Origin: Asterella californica
Lineage: Eukaryota; Streptophyta; Marchantiopsida; Marchantiales; Aytoniaceae
DNA length: 64,000 nucleotides
Reading direction: 5' to 3'
Assembly: GCA_036924285.1 (NCBI GenBank)
Contig: JAYKYS010000009.1
Coordinates: forward strand, 13,702,001-13,766,000
Positions 11,428 through 21,799 of this stretch are shown here, piece by piece (the stretch's first letter is position 1; every line of letters begins with the position of its first letter). Under the pieces are notes generated by a model. It saw only the letters and a program-made list of their open reading frames with translations, had not been told where the DNA came from and made no database searches. A program made the translations under genes and the position numbers.

Positions 11428-13450
11428 TATCGTGTCGGATATTTTGTGCGTGAAGGATGTCCAAGAAAACGCGAGGTTCCTGGCTGTGGAGATGCTGTGT
11501 GCCAAACAGAGACAAGACAGAGAAGAACAACCACGAAAAGGAATGCTGCGATATATACCACTCTGAAGGTATGTACACTGCCGATTCTTTCTCCAGACAG
11601 CACAAAACTGAGGAACAGACCAGAGCGGTCTGTAACCTACTTCAGAAGCCCTAAAACAAACCCCTGAATTGCAACCCTAGCCTGAAATCGCCAAAGCGTA
11701 GCTCAAAGCAAGAGAAACTTCTCTTTGCTAACAAACAGAGCCACAACAATATCACGCGATCCAAAACCCAAGAAAAAACCACATCCACGCACTAACTCTT
11801 GGCTAAAGCTAGCTACCACAAGCCGTACACAACCAATTAAGTCCCTAACGAACTCAAAAAGACGAAATCCGTAGCAAACGAACCGAAAAAGACCTATCTG
11901 AGAACTTTCTTCTTTCTCCAAACGATCTTCAAATGTCGATAGGGTCTCCTTCCCTGACTCCTTTGGCTCAAGAAACCTTCAGATCCGACTTCCGATAGTC
12001 GATATATCGCCGATTTTCGGTCGCAGGTGACCGAACTTCCAGAAGCTCCTCCTTGCGGCTTAAAACCGCTCACACCGCACAAACGGATCGTCTAAACTGA
12101 TATCCGTCTTCGCTGGTAGGTAGATCTGGCTACCCTGAACCCAACAAGACTCCAAACAAGCTGTTTGGAGTTCCCCTTGCAAAACCACTCGAGAAATTTG
12201 GTCGCAGGTTGCAAAAAACTGACGTAAATCGGCTCCCTACGGCTCAAATTCGCTCACCACACCCAAACCAACAATCCAATTCACTTACATTCTTCTCCTA
12301 TGCGTACATGAGGACTCCTTGATCGCGTAGGCACCAAGAACGAAGAGCTTGGCTCACCGATCGCGAAGAACAATCCAATCTCAGATCGCAGGCGATGAAA
12401 AACCTGACGCAAGCGCTTCCCTGCGAACCAATTTCACTCACAACTCCCAAACCGTCCGATGAAAAAAGGTATCGTCTTCAGTTTCCTGAAGAACTCGTTG
12501 TTCTGATCCCGATGGATCGAAGGATAACAAGTTTGGACTCCGGAACGGCCCGAACGGTCCAACTCTCCTTCACAGGTAACTGAAAATCCCAAATCTGCTT
12601 CCTGCATCTCAATTTCTTCCAGAACACAACCCCCGATCCGTCTCTTCAAGAACCGTCTTAACCTGTGCGTAGCCTGCACAGATCTGAACCCGATGACACC
12701 TTGCGCGCGTGTATTGGACTTCCCAATTCTCCAAAACATCCACCGACAAGTCGCGGGAACAAGCAAGCCCCTTAAGCAGCCCCCTTGCAACAGTCTGTAC
12801 GTACGAAGTTCAACCCTCAATTATAAGAAGCAGGCCCCTTGCGTGTTTAATATAACGCCTGAAGCCCTAAATACCCAGTCAGCAAGTAACTAGGGGCCTA
12901 GCTTGATTTTACCTTTTTCCGAATCGCATAACTTCTTGTCTGGATGTCCAAACGAAATAAACAAGATGCCCATGGAAAGCTGACAACGAGCTCTATCCAT
13001 CTATGCGATAAAAGTAAAGATCCGAAGTTGCGCCAAAAGCTCGTAAGCTGGGGCCTAGCTTGTTTTCTCCATCTTTCGAGTCTTGTAACTTCTTCACTAT
13101 GCGTCCAAACGAAGTAGACAAAGTGCCTATGGAATGCTGACAAGGAGCTCTATCCACTGGTGCGATAAAAACGAAGATCCGAAGTGGTGCCAAAAACCCG
13201 TAAGTTGGGGCCTAGCTTATTTTCTCCATCTTTCGAGTCCTGTAACTTCTCCACTAGGCGCCCAAATGAAGTAGACAAGATGCCTATGGAAAGCTGACAA
13301 GGAGCTCTACCCATCTATGCGATGAAAATGGAGATCTGAGATTGTGCCAAAATCCGTAAGCTGAGGCCTAGCTTGTCTTCTCATGAGTGTCTTTGGAGCG
13401 ACAAGCATCTAAGTTTGAATTTCAGGTAGGAGCCGGTCCACGACACGACA
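11428..13450 (-). repeat. Left LTR (3' LTR) of element C
   Basis: 2,023 bp, same length as 19,477-21,499, with only scattered substitutions. It ends in CACGACA next to the purine tract. Small reading frames shared by both LTRs (such as the 128-codon frame at 12,434-12,820 and 20,483-20,869) follow from the duplication and are not supported as genes. Confidence 0.95.
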
Positions 13451-13485
13451 TCCACCCCATCTGAACATGTGCATCCTCCGGTATG
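13451..13485 (-). other. Polypurine tract and conserved upstream box of element C
   Basis: On the minus strand, CATACCGGAGGATGCACA precedes a purine-rich run (AGATGGGGTGGA) abutting the LTR start TGTCGTG. The box begins 18 nt from the LTR edge, exactly as in A and B. It lies between the pol stop (13,526) and the LTR, so coding constraint does not explain it. Confidence 0.7.
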
Positions 13486-13525
13486 CACCAGAGATACCAA
13501 CCAAGGAGTGGACCGGCTTATCGTC

Positions 13526-14131
13526 CTACTTCCCATCGTAACCATCCTCACCTTCAAGATCTTCTGCATAATCCTCATCCTCAAACTGAAACTCTGTCAA
13601 GATATCTGCTTGATCGACCTCCTCATCTCTTTTTTTGAAAATCTTGACACGTTTACCTGCCACTGGTATCTTCAAGCTCGTTCCATCCAACTCTTGCAGG
13701 GCGTAAGTTGCGTTGTCATGAACCTTCTTCACCACATACGGACCAAACCATCTTCTGGAAAACTTCCGGAGTGCACTATGCTGGTTGTCTAGACTGTTGT
13801 CATAGACTAACACCCAATCACCTTCCTTAATTTCTCTAGGTCTCAAACGATGTCGCTGATCAAATCTGACCTTGTTCTTTAACCGTGCTTCTCGCAGTCT
13901 ATCCAAAGTAGTTTGGATATCATCTGGTCTTCTCTCTAACTGCCTAATTCGAATAGCAAGAAGCTCTTCCCTAGTCAAATTGTCCTCCCAAGGTAACACA
14001 CTCCATGTCAGAACGTGTTCTTCAATCGGCATGATAGGTTTCTGACATGTGATGAGTTCCACCGGCATGTAACCTGTCACCGAGCTGTGTGTCGTTCTAT
14101 CTGCCCATAACGCAAATGGTAAGAGTCGAGG
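13526..14131 (-). pseudogene. C-terminal part of element C pol after the TGA: integrase end with GPY/F module
   Basis: This frame continues pol without a shift directly after the in-frame TGA at 14,132-14,134 and runs 201 codons to its own stop. It begins with the conserved PRLLPFALWA segment of the integrase. It then carries a basic helix-rich stretch, the GPY/F module (RRWFGPYVV) about 110-120 codons in, KIPVAGKR, and an acidic tail. Elements A and B have Trp where C has the stop (REWPRLL, RQWHRLL), so the lesion is a TGG to TGA change in C. Without readthrough this part is not made. Confidence 0.85.
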
Positions 14132-16876
14132 TCACTCGCGCACCCTTCCGTTGCAAGCCTTCACCAAAGCCTTCACAATGGGTGGATGACCACGTTCACT
14201 CTTGGCATTCCCTTCGGGGTTGTAAGCAGTTGTCAGTGACAACCTCACCCCACACCTTGCAAAGAATTCACGAGCCTCGTGTGCATCTAACTCTCCCCGA
14301 TCTACAGTGATCTTTCCCACACATCCATACCGACAAACAACCTCTTCCAAGAGAAATTTACATACCCCTTCAGTTGTCTTCGTTCGAAGCGCCCTACACT
14401 CGACTTGATTTGATAGATCTTCTCTAGCAAGTACCAAGTATCTCATCTGCCACAACCCAACCGGCATAATCACCAAGTCTACCACCCACTTGAAATGTAT
14501 TGCCAGCGGATAAGTTGGATGTAATCCGTCACGATGTCGGATGTTCGAATACATCTTACATGTCAAACAAGACTCTACAAAAGATACAACATCCCTGTAC
14601 ATGTTTTTCCACCAATACCGCTCTTTCATCTTGGTAAAAGTGACCCAAATTCCTCGATGTCCAGCCCAAAGACTCTCATGGAATGCCTTGAGCAACTTCT
14701 GTTGATCTTCCTTGTTGCAAATCACCCGTAGCGGTACCCCACCTTTCTGCTTCGGTCGTTTCCAAAGAAACCCATCCTGCAACATGAAGTTGTAGGCCTT
14801 CCTTCGAACTCTCCGAAACCTCTCATCCGTCCAACCTGTCTGCTTAACCATCGTACTAAGGTACCTCCCGATATCAAGCAAATCACCATCATACAACCCT
14901 TCAACAAACAACTCTTCTTCCCTTCCTGTCTGTGCAATCGAATAGAACTCTGTACCCACGTCGTCAATGTCTTCTACCATCTCATCTTCCCCATCATATC
15001 GAGCCCGAGATAACATATCCGCCATCAGATTATCCTTCCCTGCAATATGTCTAAACTCCGGGTTCAACGACTTGATATATGCGATCCATCGTAACATCGC
15101 AATATCAGGAGTTGAACAATTCATGATCATTCCTAACAACGGCAAGCAATCAGTTTCAACCACCACTACTGCTCCAATCAAATACTCTTTCTCAGTTTTC
15201 ATAGCTGAAACAATACCCCACAGTTCTCTCTTCACTTGCGGGTAAGCACGTTGTCGAGGACTTAACACCTTCGCTCCGAACCTAACCGCAAACTTGTCTC
15301 CATCCTCGTCATCCTGTCCGACTGCCCATCCAATTGCAACTGGGCTTGTATCCACAGTAAGAATCACCGGCCTAGCACCCTTGTAATCAATCCTTCTCAG
15401 GACTGGAGGAGATGACAGTAAAGACTTCAGCTTCTTTATCGCATCAGTATGCTCTTCCTCCCATCTGAACTTATGACCCTTACGCAACAATCCATACAAC
15501 GGATCCGCCACATGCGCATAATGAGGAATCCAAATGTGGTAGAATACACAAGCACCCAAAAATCTTCTCACTTCTGTTACCGAGTTGCAAACCTCCTTCA
15601 TTCTTCCAATCGCATCCACCTTGTTCGGATCTGGCTTCCGACCAAACGATCCACACAAATGACCAACGATCAAAACCTCTCTAACCCCAAATGTAGACTT
15701 CGCACCTGACAGCGTAAGATGAACTTCCTCAAGTCGAGATAAGATCTTCTCACAGTCTACGATGTGATCAGTGACGTATCGCCGACACCCCCTCTGATCT
15801 AATGCTTCATCCTTCTCATCTTCCACACATCCTTTGATGGGGATGTCGTCCAAGAACGGCATCGTCTTTTCGGGGATGAAGTCCCTTAGAACTCGATTCA
15901 TCCCGTTCATCATGTGTGCTACCGAGTTGGTAGCTCCCTGTGGTAAGGTACACATCCTAACCAACCCCAAAGGTGTCCTCATTGTCGTGAAGCTTCTGCT
16001 CTCTTCCGCTAGTTGAAACTGATCATACCCCGAGTAAAGATCTCCCATTGAGTAAATCGCTCTTCCTGCAAACGCTTCTGCAAACTCATCCACAATCGGT
16101 CCCACCCCAGCATTTCTGATTGTTACCGCGTTCACCGGCTGCATGTCTTGGATGAACCGCAGCGACCCATTCTTCTTTGGTACTGTAAACCATCTGCTTG
16201 AATATGGTGCAAACGACGGCTCCAAGATCTTCATCCGCATCTTCTCCTTCAGCAACTCCACTAGTTTGGGCAAGTGAGCCCGCGGTACTGGAATTGGTCT
16301 CAGGTTCCATGACACATGCGGTACCGTGAAGATAACCATCGGGGTAACAACGTACGGATCTACACATCCAATCTCAAGTGGCTCAAAAGCAAATGCTTTC
16401 CCATGTCTTGAAAGCATCTCCTTGAAGCACATCCTCTCTTCTGGTAGAAGAGACCCATCAGATCTAATCTTCAGCTCTTCAAGGGTCTTCTCCGTGAACT
16501 TGTGTCCTATCATTGCATGATCTCTCAAACTCTTCTCCTTTGAAGCTCGATCCATCTGTTGGTTGGTATCTTCCGGCAAAGGACCAGCAACTGGCTTTAC
16601 TTTCCTATCCACTGTCTTGTACCTTGTCTCAACTCGAACCTCCGGTGCACGGAATGATTCGATCACCGAATAGACCTCCCTTGAATGAATCTGCACGACT
16701 TTATCCATATTCTCCCATCCAATAGACATGATCTCTCGCAAGAGATCTTCCAACCCATCCTCTTCATAAACACCAGAAATCCATTCATCCCCTTCTAGCT
16801 CACCCAACTCTTTCAACATCAACTCAACACCACGCAAATGTTTTTGTTCTTTTCTTCTCAACTCTTCTACCTTCAT
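14132..16876 (-). CDS. Pol polyprotein of element C (RT, RNase H, integrase), ended by a premature TGA
   Basis: 914 codons from ATG at 16,876. Residues about 220-400 are reverse transcriptase: RWFTVPKKNG, first catalytic Asp in GDLYSG (279), LPQGATNS, and the FLDD box at 341-344. About 505-625 are RNase H (D508, E551, D576, D620). Integrase follows, with H733, H740, C770, C773 as the zinc-binding HHCC set and D800, D859, E894 as the DDE triad. The frame stops at TGA (14,132-14,134) in a conserved Trp codon, cutting off the GPY/F end. It does not overlap gag: the gag stop is 116 nt upstream and in another frame, so pol needs its own AUG, reinitiation or a spliced RNA. The product copies element RNA to DNA and integrates it. 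All catalytic residues are present, so the TGA is the only evident defect. Confidence 0.93.
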   Translation of the reverse strand: MKVEELRRKEQKHLRGVELMLKELGELEGDEWISGVYEEDGLEDLLREIMSIGWENMDKVVQIHSREVYSVIESFRAPEVRVETRYKTVDRKVKPVAGPLPEDTNQQMDRASKEKSLRDHAMIGHKFTEKTLEELKIRSDGSLLPEERMCFKEMLSRHGKAFAFEPLEIGCVDPYVVTPMVIFTVPHVSWNLRPIPVPRAHLPKLVELLKEKMRMKILEPSFAPYSSRWFTVPKKNGSLRFIQDMQPVNAVTIRNAGVGPIVDEFAEAFAGRAIYSMGDLYSGYDQFQLAEESRSFTTMRTPLGLVRMCTLPQGATNSVAHMMNGMNRVLRDFIPEKTMPFLDDIPIKGCVEDEKDEALDQRGCRRYVTDHIVDCEKILSRLEEVHLTLSGAKSTFGVREVLIVGHLCGSFGRKPDPNKVDAIGRMKEVCNSVTEVRRFLGACVFYHIWIPHYAHVADPLYGLLRKGHKFRWEEEHTDAIKKLKSLLSSPPVLRRIDYKGARPVILTVDTSPVAIGWAVGQDDEDGDKFAVRFGAKVLSPRQRAYPQVKRELWGIVSAMKTEKEYLIGAVVVVETDCLPLLGMIMNCSTPDIAMLRWIAYIKSLNPEFRHIAGKDNLMADMLSRARYDGEDEMVEDIDDVGTEFYSIAQTGREEELFVEGLYDGDLLDIGRYLSTMVKQTGWTDERFRRVRRKAYNFMLQDGFLWKRPKQKGGVPLRVICNKEDQQKLLKAFHESLWAGHRGIWVTFTKMKERYWWKNMYRDVVSFVESCLTCKMYSNIRHRDGLHPTYPLAIHFKWVVDLVIMPVGLWQMRYLVLAREDLSNQVECRALRTKTTEGVCKFLLEEVVCRYGCVGKITVDRGELDAHEAREFFARCGVRLSLTTAYNPEGNAKSERGHPPIVKALVKACNGRVRE

Positions 16877-16992
16877 GTAAATAGCAATCCCACAATCTGA
16901 AAACCCAACAAACCCTGTACAAAAGGCACTATCTCCATCAAGCGAGAGTACCTTCTCTTACGCACCACCACAATCCCGCTCTATAGTGGTAC
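16877..16992 (-). other. Gag-pol junction of element C
   Basis: A 116-nt spacer between the gag TGA (16,993-16,995) and the pol ATG (16,876). In the pol frame it is open only after a TAA about 35 nt past the gag stop, so a simple -1 shift at the end of gag would terminate before pol. Splice-like signals are present: AGGGTGAGTG in the last codons of gag, and GGTTTTCAG shortly before the pol ATG. Joining those two would not fuse gag to pol in frame but would bring the pol ATG closer. Confidence 0.5.
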
Positions 16993-19401
16993 TCAACGAA
17001 AATCCTTGAACTCTTCACTCACCCTTGGAAGCGGCTTCTCCCTCAAATGATCTCGGTTGCGCTCGTGATTGGACGGTACAGTCAGGAATTGTACCGCTCT
17101 CTTCCCATCTTGACTTCGGATCCTAGCATAAGCAGATCCGTCGTCCAGTACCTTTGTCTCCATCCGAGTTGCTATGATGAAAGGTTGTCCAAGAATGAGT
17201 GGATATGATGTTGCTTCCTGAACAAAAAAGTTCTGCTCGATAGCAACATCACCTATGCGCACTCTGATGTCCGGACAAGCTCCATACAAGTCTCCTCTTG
17301 TGTTGTTGGCTGCTCTTATGACCCATCCATGTTCTGTGTCGATCGGCCACTTCTTCTTCTTGTATAGCTCCTTGGACATGATGTTGATTTCTGATCCATG
17401 ATCGATCAGAGCAACCACTGGTTCATCCAAGTCCTCGATCCTCACCAACGTCTCCGTCGTAGCTCGAGCCCAGTGACTATGGCTGTAATGACTTGAGCTC
17501 CGCTTCCCATCCTCCTCTTCATCCTCAAAATGCACCATGCGCCTTCGATCTCTTTCTTCCTCCGGAGAATAGACACTGCACCTTGCAAGCTCTCTCTCCT
17601 CATCCACAGACATCCTAGTATCCAAAGCATGCGATAAACCAGCCTCACCCGTAATCTGTCGTTTCCGTTTGATGACATCGATGATGACATCATGAAACTC
17701 ACGCTTGGCGATGCCTAACACTTCTCTCAAAGTAAACTCCACCTTCGCATTCAGAATGCGATCTTCCAAGACTCCCTTCAAGTCTGTTGACGCCTCGATA
17801 TCCGACTGTAGCTTGTATGCAGCCGACTTACCCTTCTCCTTCTGAGATTTCTCCTTCGATGGAGAAGGAGCATCGTCCATCGGTAAGTCTTGAGCTCTTG
17901 CATCCTGAAGCTCTTGGCGAATCTTCTCTCCTCGAGTCTGTCTCTTTGAAGAAGTCCCTTCTCTTGAATCCTCTGAATCTCGCCTTCTCTTCTCTTCCAA
18001 CAACGCTTCGTGTTGGTTCTTGACGATGTAAGCATGCACCGATAGAGCTTCTATCGGATCCTCCCATCCAGTATCCCTTCTGATCGTAGCAGCTGTCCTC
18101 TGCAACGTCTCACGTGCCATCTTCCCTTTCTGTTTCATGGAGATGGCAGATGACCACAACTCACTTGGTTCAACTTGCTTGTTGAAACTCCTCTCAGCTT
18201 GATCCTCAACCCTTGTACCATAAGTTCCAGCTTCCACCATTGCAACTGCTTGCGCTGATAGGTGGTCCTCAACCAACTTCTTCATCCCTCCTTTACCAAA
18301 GTTGGTCTGAAGAAGTGCACCAGTATCCCTCAATGCTACCTTCCCGTCCTTCCAGAAGATCACCCTTTGCTGTAAGGTATCACTGAACTCCTTGCAATCT
18401 CTGCGCGGATGATCGGTACCGTCGCACCAGATACACCGCTGGATCCAGCTTTGCTTCTCAACAGGTTTCGCTCCGCTTGTAGACCCTTGTTCCTCCAATC
18501 TGGTGAGCTTGATCTGCAAGTCTCGCATTCCACGCATGATCTCTTCAAGGCTTGAGTCCTTCTTCGGAGATACTATCGGTGTCTGAACAACTGGAACAGC
18601 AGGAGCAACCGGCACTACCTGTTTAGCAACAGGAACAACTGGTCGAACTACAGGAACATGTGTTACAGCAGTTGGTGTTGGTGTCAGTCTCCTGACAGGA
18701 ACCTTCTCTCGCCTCCGCTCCCTCTTGGTGAGCAGACCAACAGCTTCTTCAACCTTCTTCCAGCTGCTAGTCAATCCATCGTCCTCCTCCCGGTCTTCCA
18801 GAAGTACCTCTAGCTTCTCCTGCAACTTCTCATCTGCAGCCCGAAGAAATAGCTCTGTCTTGTTGGACTGCAACGTCAGCTTCTCCATCCTAGTCAGTCG
18901 TGAAAACTGCTTCTCAAACTCCCTAAGCAACTCTGTAGCTTGTAAACCCTTCCTTGGTTGCTCAACCCACTCCAAGAAGGACTTCTTGGTGACTCGATCA
19001 GAGTCCTCCAAGAAGTACTCATCCATCAAGGCACGCGCAAACGTCTCCCAGTCCTTGTTAAAATGCTTCGTTAGCATTTTAACATGATCTCTAATCTCTG
19101 GAGCTGCTGCTAACTCAAATGTCTCAATCATCTCATCTTCTGAGACCCGGTTCAGCTCCATCTCCTTCACATAATGCCTCAGATATCTTGAGACATCTCT
19201 CCCATCGAACAGGTCAATCCTGCTGACCACCGCTTGTAGCGCCTTTGTTGCCAAAGCTTCCTTCCGCTCATCAGACTGTTGCTGCCGCAAGAACATAGTG
19301 AAAGCTTGGAACATCGATGCAGTCGCCGGATCCAACTGCACCCTTAGTAACCCACTTGAACCACTAGCTCCATCTCCATCACCTTTCCCATCCCCACTCA
19401 T
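16993..19401 (-). CDS. Gag-protease polyprotein of element C
   Basis: 802 codons from the first in-frame ATG at 19,401, about 75 nt inside the 5' LTR edge; the frame is open a few codons further upstream without an ATG. Residues about 20-230 are capsid-like and helix-rich. A Pro/Val-rich linker follows at about 235-280, then a CX2CX4HX4C zinc knuckle at 323-336 (CIWCDGTDHPRRDC) that should bind element RNA. A long charged region leads to a retropepsin-like domain from about 660. Its active-site text is LIDHGSEINIM with Asp667, so DHG replaces the usual DTG/DSG, and the flap-end text LILGQPF comes about 70 residues later. The DHG form also occurs in element B, so it is a lineage trait. The protease is in the gag frame and pol is separate. 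Confidence 0.92.
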   Translation of the reverse strand: MSGDGKGDGDGASGSSGLLRVQLDPATASMFQAFTMFLRQQQSDERKEALATKALQAVVSRIDLFDGRDVSRYLRHYVKEMELNRVSEDEMIETFELAAAPEIRDHVKMLTKHFNKDWETFARALMDEYFLEDSDRVTKKSFLEWVEQPRKGLQATELLREFEKQFSRLTRMEKLTLQSNKTELFLRAADEKLQEKLEVLLEDREEDDGLTSSWKKVEEAVGLLTKRERRREKVPVRRLTPTPTAVTHVPVVRPVVPVAKQVVPVAPAVPVVQTPIVSPKKDSSLEEIMRGMRDLQIKLTRLEEQGSTSGAKPVEKQSWIQRCIWCDGTDHPRRDCKEFSDTLQQRVIFWKDGKVALRDTGALLQTNFGKGGMKKLVEDHLSAQAVAMVEAGTYGTRVEDQAERSFNKQVEPSELWSSAISMKQKGKMARETLQRTAATIRRDTGWEDPIEALSVHAYIVKNQHEALLEEKRRRDSEDSREGTSSKRQTRGEKIRQELQDARAQDLPMDDAPSPSKEKSQKEKGKSAAYKLQSDIEASTDLKGVLEDRILNAKVEFTLREVLGIAKREFHDVIIDVIKRKRQITGEAGLSHALDTRMSVDEERELARCSVYSPEEERDRRRMVHFEDEEEDGKRSSSHYSHSHWARATTETLVRIEDLDEPVVALIDHGSEINIMSKELYKKKKWPIDTEHGWVIRAANNTRGDLYGACPDIRVRIGDVAIEQNFFVQEATSYPLILGQPFIIATRMETKVLDDGSAYARIRSQDGKRAVQFLTVPSNHERNRDHLREKPLPRVSEEFKDFR

Positions 19402-19476
19402 GACTGCCAATCTCTTCTTCAAAGTTCAGACACAGAAGAATCTCCACCCCAGACCTTCACGTCGAGTTCACCACCG
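19402..19476 (-). other. Leader and candidate primer binding site of element C
   Basis: On the minus strand the LTR end CACGATA is followed by CGG and then TGGTGAACTCGACG. TGG at this place suits pairing with a tRNA 3' CCA end. The tRNA was not identified, and the sequence differs from the primer site of element B. Confidence 0.4.
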
Positions 19477-21499
19477 TATCGTGTCGGATATTTTGTGCGT
19501 GAAGGATGTCCAGGAAAATGCAAGGTTCCTGGCTGTGGAGATGCTGTGTGCCAAACAGAGACAAGACAGAGAAGAAGAACCACGAAAAGGAATGCTGCGA
19601 TATATACCACTCTGAAAGTATGTACACTGCCGATTCTTTCTCCAAACAGCACAAAACTGAGGAACAGACCATAGCGGTCTGTAACCTACTTCAGAAGCCC
19701 TAAAACAAACCCCTGAATCGCAACCCTAGCCTGAAATCGCCAAAGCGTAGCTCAAAGCAAGAGAAACTTCTCTTTGCTAACAAACAGAGCCACAACAATA
19801 TCACGCGATCCAAAACCCAAGTCCAAACCACATCCACTCACTAACTCTTGGCTAAAGCTAGCTACCACAAGCCGTACACAACCAATTAAGTCCCTAATGA
19901 ACTCAAAAAGACGAAATCCGTAGCAAAAGAACCGAAAAAGACCTATTTGAGAACTTTCTTCTTTCTCCAAACGATCTTCAAATGTCGATAGGGTCTCCTT
20001 CCCTGACTCCTTTGGCTCAAGAAACCTTCAGATCCGACTTCCGATAGTCGATATATCGCCGATTTTCGGTCGCAGGTGACCGAACTTCCAGAAGCTCCTC
20101 CATGCGGCTTAAAACCGCTCACACCGCACAAACGGATCGTCTAAACTGATATCCGTCTTCGCTGGTAGGTAGATCTGGCTACCCTGAACCCAACAAGACT
20201 CCAAACAAGCTGTTTGGAGTTCCCCTTGCAAAACCACTCGAGAAATTTGGTCGTAGGTTGCAAAAAACTAACGTAAATCGGCTCCCTGCGGCTCAAATTC
20301 GCTCACCACACCCAAACCAACAATCCAATTCACTTACAGTCTTCTCCTATGCGTACATGAGGACTCCTTGATCGCGTAGGAACCAAGAACGAAGAGCTTG
20401 GCTCACCGATCGCGAAGAACAATCCAATCTCAGGTCGCAGGCGATGAAAAACCTGACGCAAGCGCTTCCCTGCGAACCAATTTCACTCACAACTCCCAAA
20501 CCGTCCGATGAAAACTGGTATCGTCTTCAATTTCCTGAAGAACTCGTTGTTCTGATCCCGATGGATCGAAGGACAGCAAGTTTGGACTCCGGAACGGCCC
20601 GAACGGTCCAACTCTCCTTCACAGGTAACTGAAAACCCCAAATCTGCTTCCTGCGTCTCAATTTCTTCCAGAACACAACCCCCGATCCGTCTCTTCAAGA
20701 ACCGTCTTAACCTGTGCGTAGCCTGCACAGATCTGAACCCGATGACACCTTGCGCGCGTGTATTGGACTTCCCAATTCTCCAAAACATCCACCGACAAGT
20801 CGCGGGAACAAGCAAGCCCCTTAAGCAGCCCCCTTGCAACAGTCTGTACGTACGAAGTTCAACCCTCAATTATAAGAAGCAGGCCCCTTGCGTGTTTAGT
20901 ATAACGCCTGAAGCCCTAAATACCCAGTCAGCAAGTAACTAGGGGCCTAGCTTGATTTTACCTTTTTCCGAATCGCATAACTTCTTCTCTGGATGTCCAA
21001 ACGAAATAAACAAGATGCCCATGGAAAGCTGACAACGAGCTCTATCCATCTATGCGATAAAAGTAAAGATCCGAAGTTGCGCCAAAAGCTCGTAAGCTGG
21101 GGCCTAGCTTGTTTTCTCCATCTTTCGAGTCCTGTAACTTCTTCACTATGCGTCCAAACGAAGTAGACAAAGTGCCTATGGAATGCTGACAAGGAGCTCT
21201 ATCCACTGGTGCGATAAAAACAAAGATCCGAAGTGGTGCCAAAAACCCGTAAGCTGGGGCCTAGCTTATTTTCTCCATCTTTTGAGTCCTGTAACTTCTC
21301 CACTAGGCGCCCAAACGAAGTAGACAAGATGCTTATGGAAAGCTGACAAGGAGCTCTACCCATCTATGCGATGAAAATGGAGATCTGAGATTGTGCCAAA
21401 ATCCGTAAGCTGGGGCCTAGCTTGTCTTCTCATGAGTGTCTTTGGAGCGACAAGCATCTAAGTTTGAGTTTCAGGTAGGAGCCGGTCCACAACACGACA
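19477..21499 (-). repeat. Right LTR (5' LTR) of element C
   Basis: 2,023 bp, partner of 11,428-13,450. In element orientation this is the 5' LTR and should contain the promoter. I could not place a TATA box with confidence. Confidence 0.95.
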
Positions 21500-21503
21500 A
21501 CGT
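21500..21503. other. Target-site duplication ACGT, right copy, element C
   Basis: ACGT directly after the LTR end CACGACA, matching 11,424-11,427. Confidence 0.75.
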
Positions 21504-21774
21504 ACGTAGCAACCTCTTCATATATGTGTCGAGGATGGATAGGGATCATCGTACTATCTTTCCCTTCCATCAATTTGCTTACACTGTCCAACCAAGTAGC
21601 AACTGACTGTACAAACACAAACTCTTCAAAAAAGCCAGAAATCACATCATCTTCAAGTAAAACCTCTACGCACCGCAGCTCTGATACATGTTTTATCATC
21701 CATCTTTTTATATTTTCTCTCTTGTCTTCAACTGTTGTAAACTGACTCCACCCATCGTCCTCAAACATCAGCAA
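21504..21774 (-). pseudogene. Start of element B pol, separated from the rest by element C
   Basis: The minus-strand frame resembles the start of pol in element C: a charged N-terminus, a central ISGFFEEF-type segment against ISGVYEED, then IPIHPRHIYEEV against VQIHSREVYSV. It runs straight into the LTR of element C at the ACGT duplication. The continuation is at 11,423 and below, which proves the nesting order. Confidence 0.82.
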
Positions 21775-21799
21775 TCCAGACTATCAACTCTGTACACTA

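Larger units (their letters stand above)
11428..21499 (-). mobile_element. Ty3/gypsy LTR retrotransposon C, nearly intact, 10,072 bp
   Basis: Two LTRs of exactly 2,023 bp flank gag-protease (16,993-19,401) and pol (13,526-16,876), both on the minus strand. The LTR termini form an imperfect inverted repeat, TATCGTG/CACGACA on the plus strand. A 4-bp ACGT duplication marks the insertion into pol of element B. I noticed roughly 40 substitutions between the LTRs, so they are about 98% alike and the insertion is fairly recent. The only clear coding lesion is one TGA in the integrase region. The FLDD RT box, gag with a zinc knuckle, and protease within the gag frame set it apart from the YVDD/IDD-type gypsy relics elsewhere in the window. 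Confidence 0.95.

Noticed and set aside
12434..12820. 128-codon frame present in both LTRs of element C (also 20,483-20,869)
   Set aside because: Conserved only because the LTRs are copies. The older copy at 34.7-36.6 kb has no matching full frame, so no selection is shown.
14967..16725. Several plus-strand frames opposite pol and gag of element C
   Set aside because: Antisense shadows of long coding frames.
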